Shown here piece after piece: positions 43,332-52,022 of a DNA stretch of 64,000 bases. Source of the DNA: JAMXLG01 sp963765935 (GTDB lineage Bacteria; Vulcanimicrobiota; Vulcanimicrobiia; Vulcanimicrobiales; Vulcanimicrobiaceae); the NCBI GenBank assembly GCA_963765935.1, contig CAVXXX010000001.1, positions 620,001 to 684,000 on the forward strand, given 5' to 3'. How positions within the stretch are numbered: the stretch's first letter is position 1; every line of letters starts with the position of its first letter. Both the position numbers and the translations under genes were made by a program. Under the pieces are notes generated by a model. It was not told the origin of the DNA and did no database searches. It saw nothing but the letters and a program-made list of their open reading frames with translations.

Positions 43332-44152
43332 AACTCTATATTTCAAGCGATATGGAAGGCGTTGCCGGAGTCACGTCGTGGCAGCAGGTCGACGCGCGCA
43401 CGCCCCATCCGGAGTATCAGCTCTACCGGCGCTATTACACGCAAGAAGTTGCGGCGGCCGTTCGCGGTGCCCAACAACGTGGCGCCTCCGACGTCACCAT
43501 CAATGACTCACATGGCCCGATGCGCAACTTCATCTTTGAAGAACTGCCGCGCGACGTCCGCGTGATCTTCGGCAACCGCAAGCCCTACTCGATGGTCCAA
43601 GATTGCGATTCCAGCTATGCCGGCGCGTTTTTCATCGGGTATCACGGAGGCGTCGGCGACGCCGACGCGGTGTTGTGCCATACCTATACACCCTCGGTGA
43701 TTTACGAAGCGCGGCTCAACGGTATCGTGTGCAGCGAAGCGACGCTCAATGCCGCCGTGCTCGGCTATTACGGCGTTCCGCTGCTTTATGTCACTGGCGA
43801 TCGAACGACCGTCGAAGGCGTGCAACGGCAAATGCCGTGGGTGCACGGCACCATCGTCAAGGAATCGATCGGAAACTTCGGTGCAAACTCGATCTCGCCG
43901 GCGGCCGCCCAGCGAGCAATTGAAGAGGGCGCGCAAGAGGCGTTCGGCGCACGCGCAAACGCCAAACCCTTTAGGATCGAACCGCCCATCGCCCTTGACG
44001 TTACGCTCAGCAAAGTGGAACAGGCCGATTGGGTTTCGCAAATTCCCGGCTTCGAACGGACCGGTACACGTAGCGTGCGGTTCATCGACGACGACATGCT
44101 CACGGTCTTTAAGGCGTTCGTTGCGGTCTTTCGTCTCGGAATGCTCGCGTAA
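43328..44152 (+). CDS. M55 family D-aminopeptidase, second copy (DppA-like)
   Basis: This 274-residue paralogue of the preceding gene keeps the same ligands: D8 and E10 (YISSDMEGVAG), H62 (INDSHGPMRN), a His in FFIGYHGGVG and the Glu of CSEATLNAAVLG. Differences from copy 1 cluster in residues 20-60 and the C-terminal region, which could alter peptide specificity or allow hetero-oligomers. Translation is coupled to copy 1 (ATGA). Confidence 0.9.
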   Translation: MKLYISSDMEGVAGVTSWQQVDARTPHPEYQLYRRYYTQEVAAAVRGAQQRGASDVTINDSHGPMRNFIFEELPRDVRVIFGNRKPYSMVQDCDSSYAGAFFIGYHGGVGDADAVLCHTYTPSVIYEARLNGIVCSEATLNAAVLGYYGVPLLYVTGDRTTVEGVQRQMPWVHGTIVKESIGNFGANSISPAAAQRAIEEGAQEAFGARANAKPFRIEPPIALDVTLSKVEQADWVSQIPGFERTGTRSVRFIDDDMLTVFKAFVAVFRLGMLA

Positions 44153-44227
44153 TGTCGTCAGCGCGCGCTAAGCTTTAGCAAGCTGGCGGACGAAAGATAA
44201 CGAGTATCCTTTTCGTTTGCTAGGGGT

Positions 44228-44899
44228 GTGGACGTGTACGAGACGCGTGAAAAAACGGCTTCACTCGAATGTCCGACGATGGTGAGCGTAAACGGCGCGC
44301 CGGCAGTGATGGGGATCATCGAAGAGCTCAATCCCAAGGTTTGCCGCCTTCGCTCCATCAACGAGCTGCAGGCCGGAGATCGCGTGAAGTTCGATTTTAC
44401 GCTGCGCGGCGCAAACAGGCTCCAACTCTCCGGGCACGTGCTGACGTCGACGACCGACGGAACGCGTCATTCGTACACGATCGCGCTGGATTCGATCGGT
44501 CCCGATGCGATCGCCGTCGCGCTCGACTCGGCAAAACGCTTCGCCGCGTCGCATGCAACGCGGGATCCGCACACGGGGAACGGCCTCACCCGCTCGAGCG
44601 CCCGGATCCCAATCGACGTGGAGCTCGAATATTCCATCGGCGGAAACCCACTGCGCAGAGCGCGCGCGACGAACGTTTCTACGGGCGGCATCTTGTTGAA
44701 CTCGACCGATCACATCGCCGTTGGGGAAAGCCTGCAAGTTCGTTTCCGTCTTCCCGGATCTAATCACGCGGTTACGGTAAACGCGCGCGTCGTCGCCCAT
44801 CAACCGGAATCGCCGAATTACAACATGGCGTTCTTCAACATCGACCCGAGTGTCCGCGAAGAACTCGCAGCATTCGTCTCCGCGAACGTCTCAGGTTAA
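44228..44899 (+). CDS. Double PilZ-domain c-di-GMP-binding protein
   Basis: The 223-residue protein begins with a GTG after AGGGG. Two beta-barrel halves are visible. The C-terminal one is a PilZ domain with the c-di-GMP-binding motifs RSSAR (RxxxR, near residue 122) and NVSTGGI (D/NxSxxG). The N-terminal half (about 10-105) looks like a PilZ-type (YcgR-N-like) barrel without the RxxxR motif. Such proteins transmit c-di-GMP levels to motility or secretion. The target is unknown; no flagellar or pilus gene is nearby. Overlaps the next gene by four bases in convergent fashion. Confidence 0.85.
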   Translation: MDVYETREKTASLECPTMVSVNGAPAVMGIIEELNPKVCRLRSINELQAGDRVKFDFTLRGANRLQLSGHVLTSTTDGTRHSYTIALDSIGPDAIAVALDSAKRFAASHATRDPHTGNGLTRSSARIPIDVELEYSIGGNPLRRARATNVSTGGILLNSTDHIAVGESLQVRFRLPGSNHAVTVNARVVAHQPESPNYNMAFFNIDPSVREELAAFVSANVSG

Positions 44900-46296
44900 C
44901 TGGCGACCGGCGTCGTCGCAGATCGCAGCGCGATTGCGATTTCGGCTACGTCGTCTTCGGAAATCGAGAGTTGGCGCATCGCCGTCTCGTACGCTTCGAT
45001 CGTCTCTTCGCTCTTGCTGGAGGCCGCGCGTTCCTCGCGCAGACGTTTGATTTCTTCCGTCACGGCTTGCGCAAGCGCGTTGTCCACTTGAATGCCGGCG
45101 GCGGCAAGCTTGTCGGCACGTTTGCGTAACGTATCCTCCACAAGCGCAACACCTGAATGTTTGCCGAAGACGAAGCTCGTTTCGCCGCCGACCAGTTCGG
45201 AGGGAACCGCTTCGTAAATGCGGCGGTCAATCAGCACGCCGTGCGTATGAATTCCCGACTCGTGCGCAAAGACTTTTGAGCCGATGATCGGCTCGTGCTG
45301 CTGCATCGGAATACCGCTGACCCGCTCCATGAAGCGCGCGAGTTCACGCAGTTTGTTGTATTTGAATCCTGGAATCTCGACGCCGTAGAGCACGCGCATC
45401 GCAACGACATATTCGTGAAGTTTCACGTTGCCGGCACGCTCTCCGTAGCCGTTCGCGGTCACGGAAACCACTTTGAATCCGCACGATGTTGCGGTGATTG
45501 CGTTGATCGTTCCCAGCCCGTAGTCGTTGTGCAGGTGGGCGACGACCGGGATGCCCTTCGGCAATCCGTTGATGATGCGCGTGCCGTACCAGCGCATCGC
45601 CTCAGGCGTTAGGCAGCCGACGGTATCGGGCCATGCCGGCCGAGTGCCGCCCGCTTCGATGCCCGCTTTGAAATACTGTACGAAGTAGTCGACGTCACCG
45701 CGGCTCCCGTCTTCCGCCCCGAATTCGATCCGTTCGACACCGCACTCGCGTGCATGCTTGATCGCGTCGCATTGCAACCGGATGTTCGCGTTGCGATAGA
45801 ACTCGAGCGGAAGATCGAGCCATTCCGATTCGTCGTGGCCTTCAAAACGCAGCAAGGTCTTGCCGATCTTGTACTTCAGGTGCAGATCGCTGCCGCTCGT
45901 AAAAATGAAGAACGTCACCGCCGCGGGATCGACGCCTGCTTCGCGCAGCGTGGCGACCGTAACATCGATATCTTTGCGGTTGCTCCGGCACATAACGACG
46001 ATCTCGGTTTCGCCTAGTTCGCCGCGACGTTTCGCATCCATGACCAACTGCAGCGTGCGCCGGTCGCCTTCGGAGGCAGCCGGAAATCCCACGCTCATGA
46101 TATGCACGCCGACATCTGCAAGGATCTTCGCGATTTCCAGCTTTTGCTGCGGCGTGTAGCACACGCCGGGCATCTGTTCCCCGTCGCGCAGCGTCTCGTC
46201 GTAAATCCGCAACTCCGAAGGATCCGGGAACGCAACGTTCCGTGTAAATTCCTTGGGGTCGCGAATCAGGCGTTCGATCGGCTCGCGCAGTTCCAT
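44896..46296 (-). CDS. Homocitrate/2-isopropylmalate synthase family enzyme
   Basis: This 466-residue DRE-TIM acyltransferase condenses acetyl-CoA (or a longer acyl-CoA) with a 2-oxoacid. Signatures are YDETLRDGEQMPGVCY (catalytic Arg-Asp), 'VVAHLHNDYGLGTINAITA' with the metal-binding His pair, and 'KVFAHESGIHTHGVL'. The C-terminus is a short helical tail without a full LeuA regulatory domain, closer to homocitrate/AksA/NifV-type proteins. Because dapF shows that lysine is made by the DAP route, homocitrate for lysine is unlikely. The real 2-oxoacid cannot be assigned. No leu genes are adjacent. Confidence 0.75.
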   Translation of the reverse strand: MELREPIERLIRDPKEFTRNVAFPDPSELRIYDETLRDGEQMPGVCYTPQQKLEIAKILADVGVHIMSVGFPAASEGDRRTLQLVMDAKRRGELGETEIVVMCRSNRKDIDVTVATLREAGVDPAAVTFFIFTSGSDLHLKYKIGKTLLRFEGHDESEWLDLPLEFYRNANIRLQCDAIKHARECGVERIEFGAEDGSRGDVDYFVQYFKAGIEAGGTRPAWPDTVGCLTPEAMRWYGTRIINGLPKGIPVVAHLHNDYGLGTINAITATSCGFKVVSVTANGYGERAGNVKLHEYVVAMRVLYGVEIPGFKYNKLRELARFMERVSGIPMQQHEPIIGSKVFAHESGIHTHGVLIDRRIYEAVPSELVGGETSFVFGKHSGVALVEDTLRKRADKLAAAGIQVDNALAQAVTEEIKRLREERAASSKSEETIEAYETAMRQLSISEDDVAEIAIALRSATTPVAS

Positions 46297-46308
46297 ATCA
46301 GCAAACTC

Positions 46309-47652
46309 CTAAAGACGGGTGACGGGCTCTTCACGGGGCACGAGGCCGGCGTCGACGGCTGCACTCGAATGAGCATTCCGCGTGTAGACGCGCAATTCCG
46401 CGATGTCGCGCGGGAAGAGCAGTTCGAGCGTCCAGTCGAAGGCGACACGCAGTTTGCGGTCGAGGCTTGGAAGGCGCAACAAATAGTACGATCGCCAGAG
46501 GAACCAAGCAAAAAATCCGGTGAGGACGAAATCACCAGGGAGCTGCGCGACGGCTTTGCGGCCCCCGAGCGACGCCATCATACCGAGCGAGTTGAAGCGG
46601 AATGGCTTCGTCGGCCGATTTTTAAGAACCGCGACGAGATTATCTGCGAGCGCCGGTCCTTCGCGAATCGCATGTTGTGCCGTTTGCGCGTACACGCCGC
46701 CGCCGCTGTCCGGAATGGACGCGCAGTCGCCGAGCGCCCACACACCGGGAAAACCCGGGACGCGAAAATCTTGATGCACGACGATCGCTCCGCGTTTGGT
46801 TCGCGGCAAGGGCGTTGCTGCAAGCGTCGGAGACGGGTTTACGCCGGCGCTCCATACGATGGTGCGCGTTTCGATTCGCGTTCCGCTCGCGAGCCGAAGG
46901 CTACGTTCGTCGGCACCTGCGACACCGTCGGCAGTAATAATCTCGACTCCCCGCTTGCCCAAGAGATTCGCCGAATACCGTCCCATCTTGGGCGGTAGTC
47001 CCGCGAGCAGAGTCGGACCTCCCTCGACGAGGACGACGCGGACGTCTGCGAGTGTCACGCGCGGATAGAAGCGCACAACGCTGCGAAAGAGCTCCACCAG
47101 CTCGCCGGTCGCCTCAACGCCGGTGAAACCTCCACCGACGACAACGATCGTCAAGAGCCGGCGGCTCTCCTCGACGTCATCGATCGAATCGGCCAGTTCC
47201 AGCAACCATACCAACCGGTTTCGTAAGATACCGGCATCTTCGAGCGTTTTTAGTGCAAAGACGCGCTCGGCAACGCCGGGCAAGCCGAAGGTCGACGTCG
47301 TAGCGCCAAGCGCAACGATGACATGATCGTACGGGACACGTTCTCGTGCACCAGTGAGCGTATGTTGCACCTCCACGAACGACTGAGCGACATCGAGTGC
47401 CTGAACGTCACCGAGAATGAACCGCGTCCGGCGCAGTTGCGAGCGGATCGGTGTGATGACGTCGCGCACCTCGAGCTCGCCGGAACAGACTTCGGGCAGC
47501 ATCGGGGTGAACAGTGAAAAGTTCTCGCGGCTAATCAGCACGATATCGGCTTCCCGCTCGCGTAACCGAGCTTCCAGCCGCCGAGCGACCGTGATACCAC
47601 CGAAGCCGCCGCCGAGGATCACGATGCGGGGAGGACGCGTGGAACCATCCAT
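46309..47652 (-). CDS. ndh: Type II NADH dehydrogenase (NDH-2)
   Basis: NDH-2 oxidises NADH and reduces quinone at the membrane without pumping protons. The 447-residue flavoprotein has the FAD fold VILGGGFGGITVARRLEARL at the start, the NADH fold VVVGGGFTGVEATGELVEL in the middle and the FAD-end motif WALGDCASIPDSG. A C-terminal amphipathic region ('FFAWFLWRSYYLLRLPSLDRK') can anchor it. ATG 47652 was chosen because the longer frame is Arg-rich and antisense to the M50 gene. Twelve bases separate it from the homocitrate-synthase-like gene. Confidence 0.92.
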   Translation of the reverse strand: MDGSTRPPRIVILGGGFGGITVARRLEARLREREADIVLISRENFSLFTPMLPEVCSGELEVRDVITPIRSQLRRTRFILGDVQALDVAQSFVEVQHTLTGARERVPYDHVIVALGATTSTFGLPGVAERVFALKTLEDAGILRNRLVWLLELADSIDDVEESRRLLTIVVVGGGFTGVEATGELVELFRSVVRFYPRVTLADVRVVLVEGGPTLLAGLPPKMGRYSANLLGKRGVEIITADGVAGADERSLRLASGTRIETRTIVWSAGVNPSPTLAATPLPRTKRGAIVVHQDFRVPGFPGVWALGDCASIPDSGGGVYAQTAQHAIREGPALADNLVAVLKNRPTKPFRFNSLGMMASLGGRKAVAQLPGDFVLTGFFAWFLWRSYYLLRLPSLDRKLRVAFDWTLELLFPRDIAELRVYTRNAHSSAAVDAGLVPREEPVTRL

Positions 47653-47666
47653 GTGAAGAGGCTTCT

Positions 47667-48485
47667 GTGATTCAAGAACCCGATCCCATCGAACCGGAGA
47701 ACACACCCCAAGAGAACAAGACCGAACAGAATAACACTTCGCAGAACCGCCGCCGCGGCGCGGGCGCAATTCTTGCTGCGCTTGTCGTGGTGGCGACAAA
47801 ATTCGCCATCGTACTGAAGGTTCTCGCGCCAAGCTGGACGTTCTTGCTGTCGCTCTTCTTCTACGTGGCGTTCTTCGGGTGGCGTTTGGGTGTGGTGATT
47901 CTCTTGGTGCTCGCCGCGCACGAACTCGGGCACTACTTTGCATACCGTGCGTACGGTCTGGCGGCGCGGCTGCCGGTGTTCGTTCCGTTCTTCGGTGCAT
48001 ATACGCGCGGCGCGCTCGCGCCGGATCTCGAGCAAGATGCGTATATTGCACTTGCCGGACCGCTCACGGGGCTTGCACTTGCGGCGGCATGTTATGGCGT
48101 GGGCATCGCAACCGGCGATCGCTTCTGGGTTGCATGCGCGGACATCTCCGCCTTCTTGAATCTCTTCAACATGATTCCCGTGCTGCCGTTTGACGGCGGC
48201 CGCGTCATCGGCGCCGTGTGGCCGCCGCTGTGGATCCTCGGTGCCGCCGTGTTTATTGCGGCCGCGGTATGGCTGCACGTGCCCATCGTGCTCGTCGCGG
48301 TCATCGCGCTGCTCGGCGTGCCCGCCATGCTCGCATCCTATCGCGGCAACGTCGATCCTCGTGTTGCAACGATGAGCAACGCCGCTCGGGCGCGCGTCGG
48401 GTTTTGGTATATCGCCACGTCGCTTGCGCTGATCGTGCTCGTCGGCCAAGCGCACGCGGGGATGCCGGCGAACAACGGATTATGA
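47667..48485 (+). CDS. Site-2 protease (M50 family)
   Basis: A 272-residue intramembrane zinc protease with HELGH (H85, E86, H89) in a membrane helix and the third-ligand motif NMIPVLPFDGGRV. About six hydrophobic segments are visible; the first 28 residues are polar and Glu/Asn-rich. Family members cut anti-sigma factors or other membrane peptides, or act in sporulation; the substrate is unknown here. It is divergent from ndh with 14 bases between starts and overlaps the next gene by four bases (ATGA). Confidence 0.9.
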   Translation: MIQEPDPIEPENTPQENKTEQNNTSQNRRRGAGAILAALVVVATKFAIVLKVLAPSWTFLLSLFFYVAFFGWRLGVVILLVLAAHELGHYFAYRAYGLAARLPVFVPFFGAYTRGALAPDLEQDAYIALAGPLTGLALAAACYGVGIATGDRFWVACADISAFLNLFNMIPVLPFDGGRVIGAVWPPLWILGAAVFIAAAVWLHVPIVLVAVIALLGVPAMLASYRGNVDPRVATMSNAARARVGFWYIATSLALIVLVGQAHAGMPANNGL

Positions 48486-49051
48486 GCGAAGGTCCGACTC
48501 CCGATTTCGCGATGCAGCGCGCGGTGGAAATTCTTGCGAGCATCTATGAACGCGGGCAAAAATCGAGCGACGTTCCACCGCCGCCTGCCGACAAGCCGAT
48601 CGTGCTCTTCAGCGAAACGATCGCGTTCGATGTAACGCGCACGCAACGGCCGGACGTCGAACGCGCACTCGGCCTTGCCTTCTCGTATCCGACGCGCGGA
48701 TGGCATACCTATTGCGTTCGCGGCCCCGGCGGCCCTCGACTGTTCGCGAGCCTGTTCTACAGCGCCGATGCGCTCGTGGCAGCGGAATTGTACGTACCAA
48801 AAGTGGAGCGCGCACCCAAGTTGGAACCGCGCGACCTGACCTTCCGATTCGTTCCAGGTGAAATCGCCATCGGCAACCTCACGACGTCGTTGCCCGAGCA
48901 TTTCGGTCGCATCTCGAAGCTCGCCGAGGCGTTCGGCGCGTATAAAGAGATGTTCGAAGCGCGTTTTCCCGGCGGATCGGCATATGCAATGGGCAATGAC
49001 GGAACGCTCGAGCGATTGGCGGTCTACGCGTTACGCCAAACCGATCGGTAA
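48482..49051 (+). CDS. Hypothetical protein (189 aa)
   Basis: No family recognised. It is soluble with a Pro-rich linker near residue 35 (SSDVPPPPADKP), followed by mixed alpha/beta sequence ('RGWHTYCVRGPGGPRLFASLFYSADA', 'RFVPGEIAIGNLTTSLPEHFGRI'). Its ATG overlaps the stop of the site-2 protease (ATGA), and the next gene starts two bases after its stop, so all three are cotranscribed. It may serve the protease or the membrane protein, but nothing shows how. Confidence 0.65.
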   Translation: MSEGPTPDFAMQRAVEILASIYERGQKSSDVPPPPADKPIVLFSETIAFDVTRTQRPDVERALGLAFSYPTRGWHTYCVRGPGGPRLFASLFYSADALVAAELYVPKVERAPKLEPRDLTFRFVPGEIAIGNLTTSLPEHFGRISKLAEAFGAYKEMFEARFPGGSAYAMGNDGTLERLAVYALRQTDR

Positions 49052-49052
49052 C

Positions 49053-50450
49053 GTGACGGCGGCGCAGCGTATCTGCGCGGTGGCGGCGGCTATACTCGTC
49101 GTAACCGCGCTGCTCGTATTGCATCCCTCGGGCGAACCCGGCGTTGCACTTCGCGACTTCGAAGCGTACTATTCCGCCGGAGCGACGTGGCTCGCGCACG
49201 GGGATCCATATTCTCTTGCAATCTGGACGGCCCAAACGCACATTCCCGGTGTCGTTCCGGCGCGATATGAAGTGCTGCCGTTCGTCGGGCTTCCGGCGAC
49301 GCTACCGTTCTGGGCGCTCTTCTCACGCCTGCCGTACCAAGTCGCAACGATCGTATGGACGCTGCTGCTCGTGTGTGCGCTGATCAGCATCGTCATCCTT
49401 TCCGCGCACCTTTTGCGCCTTAGCATTGCAAACACGACATTGACCGCGATTCTTGTGCTCGCGTTCGTCCCTATTACGAGCGACTTCGGCTTAGGTCAAG
49501 CCGCTCTACCTGCGTATGCCTTTGCAGTATTTGCGCTCACAACGCCGCCGCTGCTTGGATCGATCGCCGTTGCGCTTTCCGCATTACAGCCGAACGTCGC
49601 CCTCGGCCTCGGCGCGATGCTCGAATCGCCGCGCACTGCTCTCGTGCTGATTTCCGGCGCCATTATTGTCTACGCCGCCGGCGCCGTAGCAGAAGGCGCG
49701 ATCTGGCCGTTGCATTACGCCTCCGCCGTTTCGGCGCACGCGCGAGCCGAACGATTCGCGACAATCCAATACACGCCGGCAGCGGTGCTCTACGGATTCG
49801 GTTTGCGGGATTCAATCGCGCAACTCGTGGGTTGGATCATCGCCCTCGGTGCCTTGGTTCTCGCGATTCTCGGCGCTGTGCGCGCGCGTGACACGGCGCA
49901 TCGATTCGCGATTCTCTGCTGCACGATACCGTTCGTCACGGGCTTCTTCCACGAACATGATTTCGTTGTGCTCTTTATTCCCGTACTCTTCGCGCTCGTC
50001 TACGGCCGGAACGCTGCGCTCGCCGCATTTGCGACCGTGCTGGTCGGGGTCAACTGGCTCGACTTCGCGCAGCAGCCGCAAGCGGCGCCCCAAGACATCA
50101 CGCTCGCCGCGGCGCTCTTTATCGCAGCAGTTGGTTTTGCACCGAAACTCGATCACATCGCCGCTGCCGTCGGATCAATTGCCGCCGTCGCGCTCGGCGT
50201 GTGGGTCGGTCACGTCCATCCGTTACCAATTTGGCCGAACGATATCCAGGGTGTTGCCCACGGTCGAACGATCGCTGAAGTATGGAAAAACGAACAGCTG
50301 CAGACCGGGCTCTTGAGCCCTTATGCTGCAGCCGCCGTTCTCCGGAGTTTCGCACTGCTCGGCAGCGCCTTGCTCTTTTTCCTCGTCTTAAATGTCAACG
50401 TCCATCATGTTATCGAACGGCGTGACGCCGTTGGGATGAAAGTTCTTTAG
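49053..50450 (+). CDS. GT87 (DUF2029)-like polytopic membrane glycosyltransferase
   Basis: From GTG 49053, 465 residues with about eleven membrane helices. 'LRDFEAYYSAGATWLAHGDPYS', with Asp-Phe-x-x-Tyr-Tyr near residue 35, matches the catalytic-Asp loop of GT87/polyprenyl-phosphate-mannose-type transferases (GT-C fold), as do 'YEVLPFVGLPATLPFW' and the QPNVALGLGAML block. Such enzymes add a sugar from a lipid carrier on the outer face of the membrane. The acceptor is unknown. Its last 60 bases overlap the end of the convergent binding-protein gene. Confidence 0.75.
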   Translation: MTAAQRICAVAAAILVVTALLVLHPSGEPGVALRDFEAYYSAGATWLAHGDPYSLAIWTAQTHIPGVVPARYEVLPFVGLPATLPFWALFSRLPYQVATIVWTLLLVCALISIVILSAHLLRLSIANTTLTAILVLAFVPITSDFGLGQAALPAYAFAVFALTTPPLLGSIAVALSALQPNVALGLGAMLESPRTALVLISGAIIVYAAGAVAEGAIWPLHYASAVSAHARAERFATIQYTPAAVLYGFGLRDSIAQLVGWIIALGALVLAILGAVRARDTAHRFAILCCTIPFVTGFFHEHDFVVLFIPVLFALVYGRNAALAAFATVLVGVNWLDFAQQPQAAPQDITLAAALFIAAVGFAPKLDHIAAAVGSIAAVALGVWVGHVHPLPIWPNDIQGVAHGRTIAEVWKNEQLQTGLLSPYAAAAVLRSFALLGSALLFFLVLNVNVHHVIERRDAVGMKVL

Positions 50451-52022
50451 GTCCTTGTTGTAGACGTAGATGTCCTCGCGCTCGCTCGTCACAATGACGG
50501 GAACGTCTTGGACGAATTCCCGAACGAACGCCTTCACGTCTTCGTTACGTTGCGGTTGCTCGTAGTGACGATAAAAAGAATTCATCGCAGCTTGAGCGGT
50601 CTGATTACACCACCGCGGATCGTTTTGTCCGTTCGGTGGGAACGCATCGCAGCCGTAAATTTGCGAATAGTCGCCGATTGCCTCATTTTGCCAGGAGAAG
50701 AATATTAGGTCCCATTTGTTGCTATAGACAATGCCGCCCTGTTGGAGCGGAGCGAACATCAGCGAAATCGGATAATGGCGAACGCTTATACCGACGCCGA
50801 TCTTCTGCCAGTTTGCACGAATCAATTCGATCATATTGTCTGTATCAGGAGACCCGGTGTTGGTCGCAGCGTCGAGGAGCAAGCGCACACCGTTCTTCGC
50901 GCGGATACCGTCGCTGCCCCGCGCCCAGCCGTCTTTATCGAGCAGATCGTTCGCCTTGCCGAGATCGAATGGCGTGAGGCTATAGCCGGTAACATTGTAC
51001 GGAGCCGTTACGGGCGTCGGGACTTCGGTGAGGATACCAACATCATGGCCGATCTTATGTCGCAGTTCCGCGCGGTCGATCGCGTATCGCAACGCTTGAC
51101 GCACGACGGGATCTTTCAACGCAGGGCGCAACAAATTGAAGTCGAGATGATTCCAATAATAGCTCGGTTGCCGCAGCGTCGTTAGGCCCGGAATGCTTTG
51201 CACGCGCGCTAAGTAGCTCCCGGGGAGAAGATGCCACATATCGACATCGTGCGTTTGCAGCTCGGAGACCATCGTGTTCCGATCCGGGATGATCTTGAAG
51301 ATCATCTTATCGAGCTTCGGCCGACCACGCCAATAGAGCGGATTCGCTACGAGAATAACGTCCTGCGTACGATCCCAGCGGTCGACTTTGAATGGGCCGA
51401 TCCCGACGGGCTTCTGGTTGTACGGAACGTTGTTGATGTTTGGATATTGGGCGAGAAGGTGCTTGGGAAGAATGCACGGGTTCGCGCCTGCCGTCGAAAA
51501 GAACACTTCGATGAACGGGGAGTACGGCTTTTTCAAATGGTAGACGACCGTATATTTGTCCGGTTCGTCGATCTTCGTGATTTGATCCCAACCTTGCCGT
51601 CCGACTTCATTGTTCGCGGGATTCAGCACGACTTTTGTTGAGAACACGACGTCGTCTGCGTCAAACGGGGCACCGTCCGACCATTTCACGCCCTTGCGCA
51701 GGTGATAGGTGATTGTCAATCCATCTTTGCTGACACCGCCGTTCGACTGCGTCGGAACCTCTGTGGCTAACTCGGGATACGGCTCGTTGTGTACATCCCA
51801 CTTGATGAGCCACGCCATAGTCATCTGTCCAATAAAGCCGACGTCCGCATATTGACCAAGGTGCGGGTTAAGCGTGTTAACATCGCCTGCATCAGCAAAA
51901 GTGAGCACATGCGGTTTCGTCCATGAATTCACCCGTCCACTCGTCTCACCCGTTTGCGATACTTTCGTACAACCCGCCGCGAGCAGCGCGAGTGCGAGAG
52001 CGGTGCCTAAGAGCCGTTTCAA
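50388..52022 (-). CDS. Peptide/nickel-type ABC substrate-binding lipoprotein, second copy
   Basis: A family 5 extracellular solute-binding protein (OppA/DppA-like), 544 residues from the TTG at 52022. The lipobox is LALLAAGC. Features are 'ILPKHLLAQYPNINNVPYNQ', the SBP5 block 'DGLTITYHLRKGVKWSDGAPFDADDVVFS', 'YNQKPVGIGPFKVDRWD' and 'VRQALRYAIDRAELRHKIGH'. TTG overlaps the upstream stop as TTGA. It lies next to a paralogue and no permease or ATPase is nearby, so the transporter must be elsewhere. The substrate is unknown. Confidence 0.9.
   Translation of the reverse strand: MKRLLGTALALALLAAGCTKVSQTGETSGRVNSWTKPHVLTFADAGDVNTLNPHLGQYADVGFIGQMTMAWLIKWDVHNEPYPELATEVPTQSNGGVSKDGLTITYHLRKGVKWSDGAPFDADDVVFSTKVVLNPANNEVGRQGWDQITKIDEPDKYTVVYHLKKPYSPFIEVFFSTAGANPCILPKHLLAQYPNINNVPYNQKPVGIGPFKVDRWDRTQDVILVANPLYWRGRPKLDKMIFKIIPDRNTMVSELQTHDVDMWHLLPGSYLARVQSIPGLTTLRQPSYYWNHLDFNLLRPALKDPVVRQALRYAIDRAELRHKIGHDVGILTEVPTPVTAPYNVTGYSLTPFDLGKANDLLDKDGWARGSDGIRAKNGVRLLLDAATNTGSPDTDNMIELIRANWQKIGVGISVRHYPISLMFAPLQQGGIVYSNKWDLIFFSWQNEAIGDYSQIYGCDAFPPNGQNDPRWCNQTAQAAMNSFYRHYEQPQRNEDVKAFVREFVQDVPVIVTSEREDIYVYNKDLKNFHPNGVTPFDNMMDVDI

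Noticed and set aside
47653..48051. N-terminal extension of ndh
   Set aside because: Arg/Pro-rich, antisense to the site-2 protease; ATG 47652 starts the FAD fold correctly.
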